64,000 bases of DNA from Allacma fusca. Its lineage: Eukaryota > Arthropoda > Collembola > Symphypleona > Sminthuridae. The translations under genes were made by a program, and so were the position numbers. The stretch covers positions 45,295,131 to 45,359,130 of the forward strand of contig OX359247.1 in NCBI GenBank assembly GCA_947179485.1, given 5' to 3'. The notes beneath the pieces were generated by a model. That model saw only the letters and a program-made list of their open reading frames with translations. It made no database searches and was not told the DNA's origin. This document shows positions 12,188 to 24,900 of this stretch, one piece after another; within the stretch, counting starts at the first letter, position 1; each line of letters starts with the position of its first letter.

Positions 12188-13556
12188 TTTTTCCATTTGA
12201 AAATTATCTACAAATTCTCAAAAATATGCTTAGAAAAAAACAGTTGTTTGCAACAAGTTATTAAGAGATTTGAGAGAGTAGCTGAAATAAAGTAAAAAAA
12301 GTTCTTTGTTAGCAAACTTAGGCCCGAATCGATTTCTAAGCAAGTATTAATATTTGCACAAAAAAATGAGTCATTTATCAAGTTAGAGGAAGTTCAAGTT
12401 TATCTAGTGAGGAGTGATACGTTAAAAATTGTTAAGACTACTGATGTTTTTTCAAATCCGCATCATCGGCACGTTACGGAGTTGTTTCAGAAATGTGTGT
12501 TACTTCCCTTTGACAATTCTTGTGAGAAACTTGTCAGTATTCCTTATTTTCTTACGTTTTGATAGTTTTTTGAATAAAAAATATTCTGTTACGTTTAAGT
12601 CTATGGCTTCGTTTCTAGATAGCTTGGTTCATAACAGGAATAAACCACGCATATAAATATTCAGCTAGTACAAGCAACAAAGTGCTTGTATTATTTGCGT
12701 ACAAAATACGCATCAGCAATGCGCATGTTTAGCGCTGCCTCCGTTAGCATTTTCCGGTTCAAAAATACGCCATTTAGGGTTACAGCACTTGCACGGTTTA
12801 TGTGCAAAAGTGACTGATGTGTGCTATTGTAGGGTATTTTGTATGCAGATGTTGCCGTTATAAAAATATTTCATGAGCTCCTAGCAACTTTGATGGGGAC
12901 TCATTTTAGTTTAATTTGAATATACTAGGTCCAAAATTGTGGATGTAGAGCCCAAAAATGTGACCTAGGGTTATTTGTTAGTTCAAACCGTTTTCATCCG
13001 AAACAATAATTTTCTTTGTATTAAACTTTGCGACTCGTGGGGTGAGGGATTCTTGTTTGATTGATCATGTCACATGAAAAACAAGCCCCTTTGTGGGGTT
13101 GTTTTCAACCATTGAGCCAACATTCAGTTGGTGGGAAAATTTGTCGAGAATTGTCTGCAGTTGTTTTTGTTATTTTGCAGTTAAAATTCTTTAAAATGAG
13201 CTTATTACTGAGCCCGAAATACGCATCGACAATGCGCATGTCAAGGCTAAAAGTTTCGAACTTAAAACTAAGAATCTTACATCTAACAATGTGTAATGTT
13301 CATTAAATCCATAGTAATTATTATACATGTAATTCGCATACACTGAAGTCCCGATGACGGGCTTCGTCTTAAACTGGTGCTTGTGAAAATCCTTAGTCAG
13401 GATTTCTCTCCCCTCGCTTATTCTCTTCATTACAGACTGATGAGACTCTCACAATAAAAATTTGATTCTATTCACACAATAGATCCTTCGATTCTTAATA
13501 AACAATTTATTTTAAAATTAATTACATATTTTTTACATTTCTGTAATAATTACATA
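12188..13556 (+). repeat. Left arm of ~1.4-kb inverted repeat
   Basis: Nearly identical, as reverse complement, to 16497-17973. The visible differences are a single base in the 12429-12656 segment and about 115 bp present only in the right arm. A diverged copy of 12830-13200 lies at 55670-56030. A second direct copy of 13061-13210 follows at 13561-13710. Small frames within (75 and 81 codons) are mirrored in the other arm but broken at 55670, so coding is not supported. Confidence 0.85.
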
Positions 13557-13560
13557 CATC

Positions 13561-14078
13561 TTGTCACATGAAAAACAAGCCCCTTTGTGGGGTTGTTTTC
13601 AACCATTGAGCCAACATTCAGTTGGTGGGAAAATTTGTCGAGAATTGTCTGCAGTTGTTTTTGTTATTTTGCAGTTAAAATTCTTTAAAATGAGCTTATT
13701 ACTAACAACACGTAGCCCGAAGAGATGGAAAATAAATAGCTTGCCATTCGCAGTCACTGATATTAAAAATAAATTAACATCTATAGAAAAGCTGGTCTGT
13801 CGTTTCAGGTATTCTGGGTAGCTTAGTTCAGACTGGAAAGGAGTGCAGTCAAAGTGTAGCCCAAAGGTGCCATCCCATTGACATTACATACACTATACAT
13901 ATACGCACATAATTAAGTGATAATTGATCGAAGGATAACAACTACAAATAAAAGTAATTAACTGGAATGAGTAACTCTCAGCACAAGGCTGAGAGTTTCA
14001 AACTTAAAACTAAGAATCCTACATCTAACAATGTGTAATGTTCATTAAATTCATAGTAATTATTTTACATGTAATAAT
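13561..14078. repeat. Partial repeats of inverted-repeat family
   Basis: 13561-13710 repeats 13061-13210 directly. 13790-14078 is an inverted match to 18320-18610, including a short hairpin CTCTCAGC...GCTGAGAG. Related sequence occurs at 56030-56160 and 58270-58350. No coding is supported. Confidence 0.7.
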
Positions 14079-14292
14079 CAGAAATAAACAAGCTATGCTG
14101 GAGGGATTCCTTGAGGAGGAAAACATTAACGTAAATGTTGGAAATATTTCCTTTGGATAAAATGTGATGATATTTGTGTGGGGGGCTAATCATTCAAATA
14201 TCATCACATTTTATCCAAAGGAAATATCTCCAACATTTACGTTAATGTTTTCCTCCTCAAGGAATCCCTCCAGCATAGCTTGTTTATTTCTG
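14079..14292. repeat. Near-perfect palindrome, 98-bp arms, 18-nt loop
   Basis: The left arm 14079-14176 and right arm 14195-14292 are reverse complements with one mismatch seen, separated by 18 nt. A transcript through here would form a long hairpin. It could be a foldback transposon or a small-RNA precursor; no target duplication was identified. It begins at the point where similarity with the relative at 18325 ends. Confidence 0.85.
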
Positions 14293-14453
14293 ATATGCAT
14301 ATGTACAGCCTGCAAAGCTTGCCCCCATACAATTACCGTCAATTATTATTATCTGTGTAATTACATCCTGAGAAAGTTTGTTACTCATTACAACCAAGAC
14401 CTCCTTGTGCCTAACTTTACCCACGGTAATAATATTCAATTCTTAACTATAGA

Positions 14454-14637
14454 CAGTGCTGGGTGTTTGGATCTCAGCTATGCTATTCTACTCTATCCTT
14501 AAATTGTGAGCATCCGGCTTCTATTAATTCTATTCTACATTCCAGAAGTTTTCGTTTCCATCCATTCTACTTCTAAGTCTTTACTAATAATTACTTTCTA
14601 TTCTACTTCTACTTCTAGATTTCCTGTCGTAGCACTA
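14454..14637. mobile_element. Possible hAT-type MITE with TTCTACTTCT words
   Basis: Left end CAGTGCTGG, right end the complement of TAGTGCTAC, with an interior rich in ATTCTACTTCT-like words. The flanks ACTATAGA and ACTATTAT share only the first five bases, so the target duplication is doubtful. Another ACTTCTACC block lies at 14940-14990. Confidence 0.35.
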
Positions 14638-16496
14638 ACTATTATACGTATGTATATTCTATGCAGGTAGAATGCAACAATACTGTAATGCTACCTATCG
14701 CTACTTGTATTAAGTGCAAAGTAATGTTTAATTCCTGGATTCTAACGTATTTGAAATAAAAATTAAAGAGCTTCGCACGTTTGGACTGTACATACTGTAA
14801 TACAGCGTATTATATTTCAATACCTAAGTTCTTCTTGCATTCTCAGGAAGGCAGTTTAAATGCTTTCTACATTGTTAGCTGTATTGTAATGATTTTAATT
14901 TTAATGGTACGTTATAGTATGCAGGTATGAATTTATATGTTCTACTTCTACCAACGGCTCTTGTATTGCCCGTTTATTCTATTTCTAATGCTACCACAGG
15001 ATGCTGGCTTGACAATTAAATACTGCCACTGTACTTGCTGAATTCAAAATTCGGCATTACTTTGACAACTGTTACAATCCAAATTAGTTTCTGGAATAAT
15101 AATGCATTTGTTAATTGAAAGAAACATACATATGAATATAATATTGCAAATATTCCAGTAATAATTGCCGGAATATAATTAACTACTTACAATTAGAATA
15201 ATTAGTCATAATTTACCTATTTAAACCTGCTGGAAGTTATTGAATTTTTCTCACCTCCCTGAAATACATACGTAAATCATTCGAGTTTCACACATCCCGA
15301 CCTCCTGAAAATTAGTAAGATTCCGAATGTATTGACTGAATGTTATGTACGGTAATTCAAATATGGACTGTTGAATTTATAGTTTTTTTTTTCAAAATTT
15401 CATTCGAATGAAAATCCTCTTTGACTTCATTTATCACCGACGAATATTTGACTACTTTTAATTTCACGACGTATTTATCATGTATTTGAACATTTCACAG
15501 ATCCTTTTCATAATTCCTCAAAAATTGCAATGAATACAAATACCCTGGTAGAGGTCAGCGGACTGCCGAATGCCATCATGCCTAAACACAGGCCCACTAC
15601 CACAGGAGTTCTCACCCGAAACACTGGAGACTTCCAGTACCGGGGTTTAAAGCTTTCCTGAGGGCTCACCCAGCAGGGACAATGTATCAACTAGTTTTAT
15701 GCAGCAGAGGAGACCAGTCACGAAAGACAGAAAGATGGGACTGCTCTCGTACGCTTCCTCCGCAAGACTATGTATGTATGTAAGTACTATAGCAATTTTG
15801 ATTACATATAAATAAAAGGATGATAAAAAATTACTGTTACTACTGTATTGCAAGAGCATTAATGCACATATGTACATATCCCAATGTGGGGATTGATATC
15901 AAATTAACCCTGAAGTACACTTTCCATCAGTCTTGCATATGTGTCTGTGTTTGTGTGGATTACAGATGTACAAACCGTATCTTTGCAACATAAAATCCCG
16001 GTAAAAAATTGAAGCACACCGCTAGTAAGTCTCCCTTTATTAAAAGTGTCGTAATTGATAAACAGTCAAGAATGGTATTCCTAAAATTCGTACGTGCTCA
16101 CTGTATTAGACTATTGACTGTTTGACACTTCACTCACTGACTGCGTCAAGACAGGACAAAAACAAGTCTTCATTTTACTGATTGTGAGCATAGTATGGAT
16201 TCAATCATTTGAATAGGCAAAAGTATTTAGGAAACAGCAATAAATTCTTCATTCTTTATTCCATAGTTCGTTACGCTGAAACATGCATATGATCGGACAA
16301 AACAGTGAACAAGGTTCTGAAGAGGTTCTGAGAGAAATTCTGCTTGAGGAGGGCAATTATTAAAGAAAACACGACGAATGAGATATTTCTGATAGCAGGA
16401 AGACCTAGCCGTTACAAAATTTTCGCGAGTAGCAAATTTTATGAGGAAGCATATTAGCTTCCCTTCTATTATATTGTTAGATATAATTACATACAT
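14638..16496. other. Loop of the inverted repeat; part inverted relative to copy B
   Basis: 15036-15450 matches 61150-61600 in reverse orientation, and 16300-16500 matches 58480-58620 in reverse orientation. 15520-15770 is a GC-richer island I cannot identify. No intact gene was seen. Confidence 0.5.
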
Positions 16497-17973
16497 ATGT
16501 AATTATTACAGAAATGTAAAAAATATGTAATTAATTTTAAAATAAATTGTTTATTAAGAATCGAAGGATCTATTGTGTGAATAGAATCAAATTTTTATTG
16601 TGAGAGTCTCATCAGTCTGTAATGAAGAGAATAAGCGAGGGGAGAGAAATCCTGACTAAGGATTTTCACAAGCACCAGTTTAAGACGAAGCCCGTCATCG
16701 GGACTTCAGTGTATGCGAATTACATGTATAATAATTACTATGGATTTAATGAACATTACACATTGTTAGATGTAAGATTCTTAGTTTTAAGTTCGAAACT
16801 TTTAGCCTTGACATGCGCATTGTCGATGCGTATTTCGGGCTCAGTAATAAGCTCATTTTAAAGAATTTTAACTGCAAAATAACAAAAACAACTGCAGACA
16901 ATTCTCGACAAATTTTCCCACCAACTGAATGTTGGCTCAATGGTTGAAAACAACCCCACAAAGGGGCTTGTTTTTCATGTGACATGATCAATCAAACAAG
17001 AATCCCTCACCCCACGAGTCGCAAAGTTTAATACAAAGAAAATTATTGTTTCGGATGAAAACGGTTTGAACTAACAAATAACCCTAGGTCACATTTTTGG
17101 GCTCTACATCCACAATTTTGGACCTAGTATATTCAAATTAAACTAAAATGAGTCCCCATCAAAGTTGCTAGGAGCTCATGAAATATTTTTATAACGGCAA
17201 CATCTGCATACAAAATACCCTACAATAGCACACATCAGTCACTTTTGCACATAAACCGTGCAAGTGCTGTAACCCTAAATGGCGTATTTTTGAACCGGAA
17301 AATGCTAACGGAGGCAGCGCTAAACATGCGCATTGCTGATGCGTATTTTGTACGCAAATAATACAAGCACTTTGTTGCTTGTACTAGCTGAATATTTATA
17401 TGCGTGGTTTATTCCTGTTATGAACCAAGCTATCTAGAAACGAAGCCATAGACTTAAACGTAACAGAATATTTTTTATTCAAAAAACTATCAAAACGTAA
17501 GAAAATAAGGAATACTGACAAGTTTCTCACAAGAATTGTCAAAGGGAAGTAACACACATTTCTGAAACAACTCCGTAACGTGGCGATGATGCGGATTTGA
17601 AAAAACATCAGTAGTCTTAACAATTTTTAACGTATCACTCCTCACTAGATAAACTTGAACTTCCTCTAACTTGATAAATGACTCATTTGATCACAATATT
17701 GCTATTGTTCGATTCAGCGGCATCTTTAATAATTTTAATTGGCTTACAATTATGGGTATAAAATATACTATCGCCCCATAAGGAGCTCACAACTATTCTT
17801 TTGTGCAAATATTAATACTTGCTTAGAAATCGATTCGGGCCTAAGTTTGCTAACAAAGAACTTTTTTTACTTTATTTCAGCTACTCTCTCAAATCTCTTA
17901 ATAACTTGTTGCAAACAACTGTTTTTTTCTAAGCATATTTTTGAGAATTTGTAGATAATTTTCACATGGAAAA
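16497..17973 (-). repeat. Right arm of ~1.4-kb inverted repeat
   Basis: Reverse complement of 12188-13556 at very high identity. It carries about 115 extra bases at 17690-17805. 16497-16740 is also repeated directly at 18082-18330. Confidence 0.85.
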
Positions 17974-18710
17974 GCGCTTACATTATCAAGACTCCCAAAC
18001 TTTTTGCAATCAAGAAAATTTTCGCCAGTAGCAAGTTTTATGAGAATGCATATTAGCTTCCCTTCTATTCTATTGTTAGGTATAATTACATACATATGTA
18101 ATTATTATAGAACTGTAAAAATCATGTAATTTTAAAGTAAATTGTTTATTAAGAATCCACGGATCTATTGTGTGAATAGAATCATAAATTTTTATTGTGA
18201 AATTCTCATCAGTCTATAATGAAGAGAATAAGTGAGGGGAGAGAAATCCTGACTAAGGATTTTCACAAGCACCATTGTAAGTCGAAGCCCGTCATCGGGA
18301 CTTCAGTGTATGCGAATTACATGGAAAATAATTACTATGGATTTAATGAACATTACACATTGTTAGATGTAGGATTCTTAGTTTTAAGTTTGAAACTCTC
18401 AGCCTTGTGCTGAGAGTTACTCATTCCAGTTAATAACTTTTATTTGTAGTTGTTATCCTTCGATCAATTATCACTTAATTATGTGCGTATATGTATAGTT
18501 TTTGTTATGTCACTGGGATGGCACCTTTGGGGCTACACTTTGACTGCACTCCTTTCCAGTCCGAACTAAGCTACCCTTAATGCCTGAAACGACAGAGTTT
18601 TTTCTATATTTGTTAATATGTTGTTAATATCGGTGCTCTTTTATTATGCTTGTGCTTATTTTGCTTTGTTTGTATCCACGTGTATGTACCATCAGAAAAT
18701 CTTACCTTGT
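17974..18710. repeat. Partial direct and inverted copies of the arm sequence
   Basis: 18060-18400 directly repeats about 16470-16800. 18320-18610 is the inverse of 13790-14078. These copies lie immediately upstream of the FAS 5' region. No gene was recognised. Confidence 0.65.
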
Positions 18711-18988
18711 CAGTGGGAATTGTAATTAAAATTTGATCGCCTTCTGAAGTATAAAGCCGAATGGATACTTTCATCGTTTCTCATTGTATTCCCGAATGTT
18801 GCAAACCACGTTATAGTTTTCCGTAACCTAGTTTGACCGTAACCATTGACTTCAAATCTTTCAGGTTCCCCCGGCGAAAATCGAAGGCAGTGAGACGTTT
18901 TCACAAGATAGAGTTTTATGAACACGTTGTACATAAATCACAGGTTAAAACAATATACCCGCAGTTCGGATCCAATCACAACAACATA
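18711..18988 (+). promoter_or_regulatory. FAS 5' region: duplicated intron end, acceptor and 5' UTR
   Basis: The sequence ending TTTCAG at 18864 looks like a splice acceptor, placing a non-coding leader at 18865-18988 before the ATG at 18989. The stretch 18711-18870 recurs at 63850-64000 with the acceptor intact. This suggests a conserved 5' boundary shared by two FAS copies. The upstream leader exon and transcription start were not located. Confidence 0.6.
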
Positions 18989-21900
18989 ATGATCAGCAAC
19001 GAGGAAATCGTAATTAGTGGCATTGCTGGGAGATTTCCAGAATCTGCTAACATGGAGGAATTTTGGGACAATCTGTACAATGGAGTAGACATGGTTACAG
19101 GTAATATGTGCTTCGCATCTCATTTCTATCTTTATGCATGATTTTGTCCGCACGGGTAGTTCACCTGGGGACAGTGCATCGCATGGGTACAAAAATGGTT
19201 TACCTGGCCCTGGACCCAAATAGTGGGTACCGACAAAAATCGTACCCAGACCCATACCTGATTATAAGTACCCATTAAATAAATGTTGGTACCTGGACCT
19301 AATTATTTTGCAAGAAGTGCGCACCTGTTCCTGAATTCTACCCGTACCCAAAATATACCCAATAATAGACCTATACCTGAACGATTTTCCTTGGTACCTG
19401 CACCCAATCAGATACTTTAAAAAGAATTACTGTAAACGATTCAGCATAATGACACTCCATTATTTACATCACAGCAATTACAAGCTAGAGACAATTCTGT
19501 CTCGTCATAGTTTTTGCAATACTAGACAGCTTAATGGACTTATAAATTCCATACAACTTAGATACTGCCATCTTTAATTAAATCTTCTACTTCTGGGTCA
19601 TCCACCATAACCACAGTATGATTTAACGTAATATTGACTGAATCACAAGTGGAATTTGTAATTACACGTACTTATTGCTGGCACGTTGTATAAGTTGGTC
19701 AACCATCTCTATTGCTTAAACGTATTATGTATGCTTTTTCAACCATTTCGATGCACTCCTGAAAACACGCTGAATAATATACTTTTGGTTCGGAGAGAGC
19801 CACATACTACACTAGATGCCTCGTAAGATGGATTTCGTAAGATGGTAAAAGTACCCACATTTCAGGTACTAAATTATCAGGTCCGGGTATATTGGAAGTT
19901 TGTTTCGTTCCTGCCGGTTACAACCTAAAAACTTCCAAGTTTGTATCTGTACCCAACACCTGGCTGTGTACCCAAAATTTGGGTACATATAGCTAGTACC
20001 CATAAAATATCCATTCAGTTTGGGTACTTAAACAGAGTACCCATTTCCGACCTGGACCTGTACCCAAATACTCAGGTACTACCCGTATGCGATGCACTGC
20101 CTGGGGAGATGAAAATTTTCAGTAGTAGAAATATTTGAAGAACTGATATCGTCGACGCAATAATAATAATTACAAATAAAAAAGTCGGAAGAAGCTGAGA
20201 TATGCTAATTCGCCTTACGCACATAATCATATACAGCTTTGCTATCCTTCATCGGTATAAACATTTGTCAGAACCAAACATTCCAAAGTGTAATGAAGAC
20301 AAAACAATTATTATTGTTTGAATTAATTCCTGTTTATTATACACTAAAAATTAGATATACAAGACCGCTGGGACGTCAACTCTTTTTCCATGCCTCGTCG
20401 CATGGGTCAGTTGAAGGATCTGGATAAATTTGATGCTAATTTTATGGGTATTCATGGGAAGCAAGCCGAGAATATGGATCCCAGAATGCGTGAGTATTTT
20501 CTTACTGAACATGTGCCAGCAAAAACTTTTCGTAATCCATTCCGTATTTTAGTAACTTGCTGAACGGAAGACCCACATGTTAATTTACTTGTACTTATGT
20601 AAGGTTCGGTTCACATTACATTTTTGTTGTGTAGACTCTCTCGAAAATTGATCTTTTTAGTTTTTAATTATTTAATTATTAAAGATTAGTAAGTAATGTA
20701 ACCTCATATCACTTGTCAATCAGAATGGAACAAATTTGTAAGTAACAGAAAAGATCGATAATCAGTAATTTAGTTATATCTCAGAACTTTTGACATAATG
20801 TTCTGATCGAATAATCTATCTATAAATTCTAGTAACTTTAGAGCAAATATGATGAATAGTAATTTCCTGTAAAGTACTATGCCTTTCTATTTTCATTCCA
20901 TGAGGCTGCAATTTTATTATTGTTGATTTGTTAGGCTCAAAAGGATTCCCCGAAAAATTTCTAACAAACAAAGATGATTTTATGAATGACAGACCGATTT
21001 GGAAAAAATCAAAATTTCAGGAACCATCCTCTCCCCCATTCATGGTCCTGAAGTTGAATTTCCTCAACGTTGCTCTCCTTTTACAGGGAAATCCTCGAAA
21101 CGACAATGAAACTTTTTACAATCTAGTATACAATTTATTTGAAAAATGCTTTAAATTAGAGCAAAATATTTCTAAATTTTAAAATCTGGCCGTTTCGAAA
21201 AATATCCCGAGCACCTTTTCCCTTACCTCTGTAATAGGAGCATTTGAGCTATAGCGATAAAATAAATTTTAAAAAATCTGGGAAATCTAAAGTGACTTGA
21301 ATATTTTCTACGGTTCTTCCTATATCGCCGAAGAAGGGGGTTATCATTTGTTGAAAACCTGTAAGCTTTCTTCAAGATACCAATTGCAGAATAAGTGGTA
21401 AGTTATCCTCGTGTCCGGCATACTGCCACCCGAACAAACGCCAATATCACAACTGCAACCCGGCGAACTGCCACAAGCACAACTGCCACAATTATTTTTT
21501 GCCACCTAAATAAATACTTAGATGGTAACAACTGCCACATAACGAACTGCCACTGGACGTCATGATAACATGCTGGTCAAGTCGTATGGTAATGGTATGT
21601 TCCAGGTTCGCGCTGTAAAGATAGACAGTAGACTTACAATAGTATTTAGCTATGGGACTTTTCATAGTATTTAGCTATGAGACTTATCATAGTATTTAGC
21701 TATGAGACTTATCATAGTATTTAGCTATGAGACTTATCATAGTATTTAGCTATGAGACTTATCATAGTATTTAGCTATGAGACTTATCATAGTATTTAGC
21801 TATGAGACTTATCATAGTATTTAGTATGAGACTTATCATAGTATTTAGCTATGAGACTTATCATAGTATTTAGCTATGAGACTTAGCATACTATTTAGCT

Positions 21901-24900
21901 ATGAGACTTATCATAGTATTTAGCTATGAGACTTAGCATAGTATTTAGCTATGAGACTTATCATAGTATTTAGCTATGAGACTTATCATAGTATTTAGCT
22001 ATGAGACTTATCATAGTATTTAGCTATGAGACTTATCATAGTATTTAGCTATGAGACTTATCATAGTATTTAGCTGTGAGACTTATCATAGTATTTAGCT
22101 AAGAGACTTATCATAGTATTTAGCTGTGAGACTTATCATAGTATTTAGCTAAGAGACTTATCATAGTATTTAGCTATGAGACTTATCATAGTATTTAGCT
22201 ATGAGACTTAGCATACTATTTAGCTATGAGACTTATCATAGTATTTAGCTATGAGACTTAGCATAGTATTTAGCTATGAGACTTATCATAGTATTTAGCT
22301 ATGAGACTTATCATAGTATTTAGCTATGAGACTTATCATAGTATTTAGCTATGAGACTTATCATAGTATTTAGCTATGAGACTTATCATAGTATTTAGCT
22401 GTGAGACTTATCATAGTATTTAGCTAAGAGACTTATCATAGTATTTAGCTATGAGACTTATCATAGTATTTAGCTATGAGACTTATCATAGTATTTAGCT
22501 ATGAGACTTATCATAGTATTTAGCTATGAGACTTATCATAGTATTTAGCTAAGAGACTTATCATAGTATTTAGCTATGAGACTTATCATAGTATTTACCT
22601 ATGAGACTTAGCAAAGTATTTACCTATGAGACTTAGCATAGTATTTACCTATGAGACTTAGCATAGTATTTACTGTTAAGCCATACTTGTACTTTAAGAA
22701 AATATATTACATTGTATGTAAAGAGTAGCAATATTACTTACAAACGTAAAAGAAAAGAGAATCTTATTGTCTATTGTATCATGCTCAACTATTGGTTAAA
22801 AAAGGATGCTTCATCTAAGAAGCTTGGACTCTGTAGTCTGATTGGTATTAACTCTGAACAAAAGTAACAATGTAAATGTAACGGAAACAAAACCAGTTTG
22901 AACTGGATAATTCCTGTTTTACAGCCAACCCTACAGTATATAAACCCAGCTCCTTCTCACAATCGGGGAGTCTGGCTCGGGTCTAACCCTTGGTAACTTT
23001 ACTGTTACTCTGCTGGACTCCACTCCACTCCACTCTCCTTCTCTAGCTCTCACTCTTCCTCTCATTCTTTTTGTACACTGAATAAATATCTCTATAATTG
23101 GCAATACTATCTTAATATTCTCCCACTTTATTATTTAACTATTAGAGCTACACTCCTTTAAGGTATAACTCCAATTATATCTTAACATGGCGGAGTTGCT
23201 ACGTTTTCTATACTTTGAATTTGTTAATTCGAGTATAGACGATTCCCTTACCTCTCTGCGAGTTTGCTCCCAAAAATTCCAAAATATTTTTTTTGTGGCG
23301 TAAGCCTCTGCCGAAGGCTCTGCCGAAATTGTTCACATAATTCTCATTTTAACCCAAAAAGTAAAGCTAGATCTCTGAAAATTTCATAGATTAGATAAAA
23401 ATTTACGGGTAATTTAATTTTAAAATCAGCTCCTGAAAATTCGAAAATTTTTTGGTAAATTTTTTCCAAAAAATTTTTTCCCCCGTACTTTTAACGAACG
23501 AATAAATTGTTATGTACCTACACTTTTCCTTTGTTATTCCACTATACGATCTTCTACTATAATAATTTTTCGTGGCGTCAGCCTCTGCCGGAGGCCCTGT
23601 CAAAAATTTCCCTAAAAAATTTCATTTTACCCCAAGGAGTAGAGCTAGATCGATAAAAAATTTACAGTATATGTAAAAATTTACTAGGAATCATATTCTG
23701 AAATAGGCTCCTACAAAATCTAAAATTTTTTGGTCACACAGTTTTTCATTTAATTAAATCTTTATTTCGACCGACAATTTGTTCCTATCTTTCTTCCTTA
23801 TTTCCTACTATCCAAACTACTTATACAAAATATTTTTGTGGCGTCAGCCTCTGCCGGAGGCCCTGCTCAAAATTTTCAAGACATTCTCAAAATGCCCAGA
23901 CCAGTCAACCAACAATTTTGCCGACACCCGGATTACCGTTTGAAATTACTGAGAGAATTGATCACTCTACCCGTGATTTCCCATCGCAAAACTTCTGCCA
24001 ATTGCAGACGAAACTCCAATGATGACCCTAGCCAAGTCACCAGCCCAATATTGACCTGCTCAACGACAATTTACGGACTTCACTCACCGCGCCCCATGCA
24101 CGCCCTGGTTTTCAAAATAGCGACAAGACACGCCTCATGCCTCTTCCATTAACGACGTTACTACAGAAAAGTTTCCAGTACAGAGAAACTACCCAATGAA
24201 TTCTTCGCTTCACCCGGTTTGTCTAATTATTATTTTTGAATGTCACGGTTAATCTACATTTTATTTTGAAGTCTACTCTACGAAATGCAGTGTCTCCATT
24301 CTCCACCAATATTTGCGACAAACATTTCCACGACAATGTTATCATTCCAGTAAGTTTTAGAGTGTCTCACACTAGCGTAATTATGATTTTATTTTTCGAG
24401 GACGAAAAATCTTTATGTAAGGTGAAATATACGTAAAAAGTGTCATTTTTATGAGAAAAGTCATGTGTTCTGTGTTTAAATATTTTATTCATCATTCTAA
24501 AGAATTTTATTGTGCTATTGAAATTTTAATTCGGACTCAAAATTTTTACAGTGTACTTAATTCCACATTTTATATTTTTCCAACGATGAGGTCATCGTTT
24601 CCTATAATCCAATGAATGTTAAGCCATACTTGTACTTTAAGAAAATATATTACATTGTATGTAAAGAGTAGCAATATTACTTACAAACGTAAAAGAAAAG
24701 AGAATCTTATTGTCTATTGTATCATGCTCAACTATTGGTTAAAAAAGGATGCTTCATCTAAGAAGCTTGGACTCTGTAGTCTGATTGGTATTAACTCTGA
24801 ACAAAAGTAACAATGTAAATGTAACGGAAACAAAACCAGTTTGAACTGGATAATTCCTGTTTTACAGCCAACCCTACAGTATATAAACCCAGCTCCTTCT

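Noticed and set aside
13191-13430. 79-codon frame starting MKRISEGREILTKDF, also mirrored at 16622-16861 and partly at 18219
   Set aside because: The frame lies in repeat arms, and the diverged copy near 58390-58440 has stops, so there is no evidence of selection on protein.
23838-24152. Open frame inside the LTR element as a possible gag
   Set aside because: It has no ATG start, begins within the hairpin repeat and has no gag or zinc-knuckle motif.
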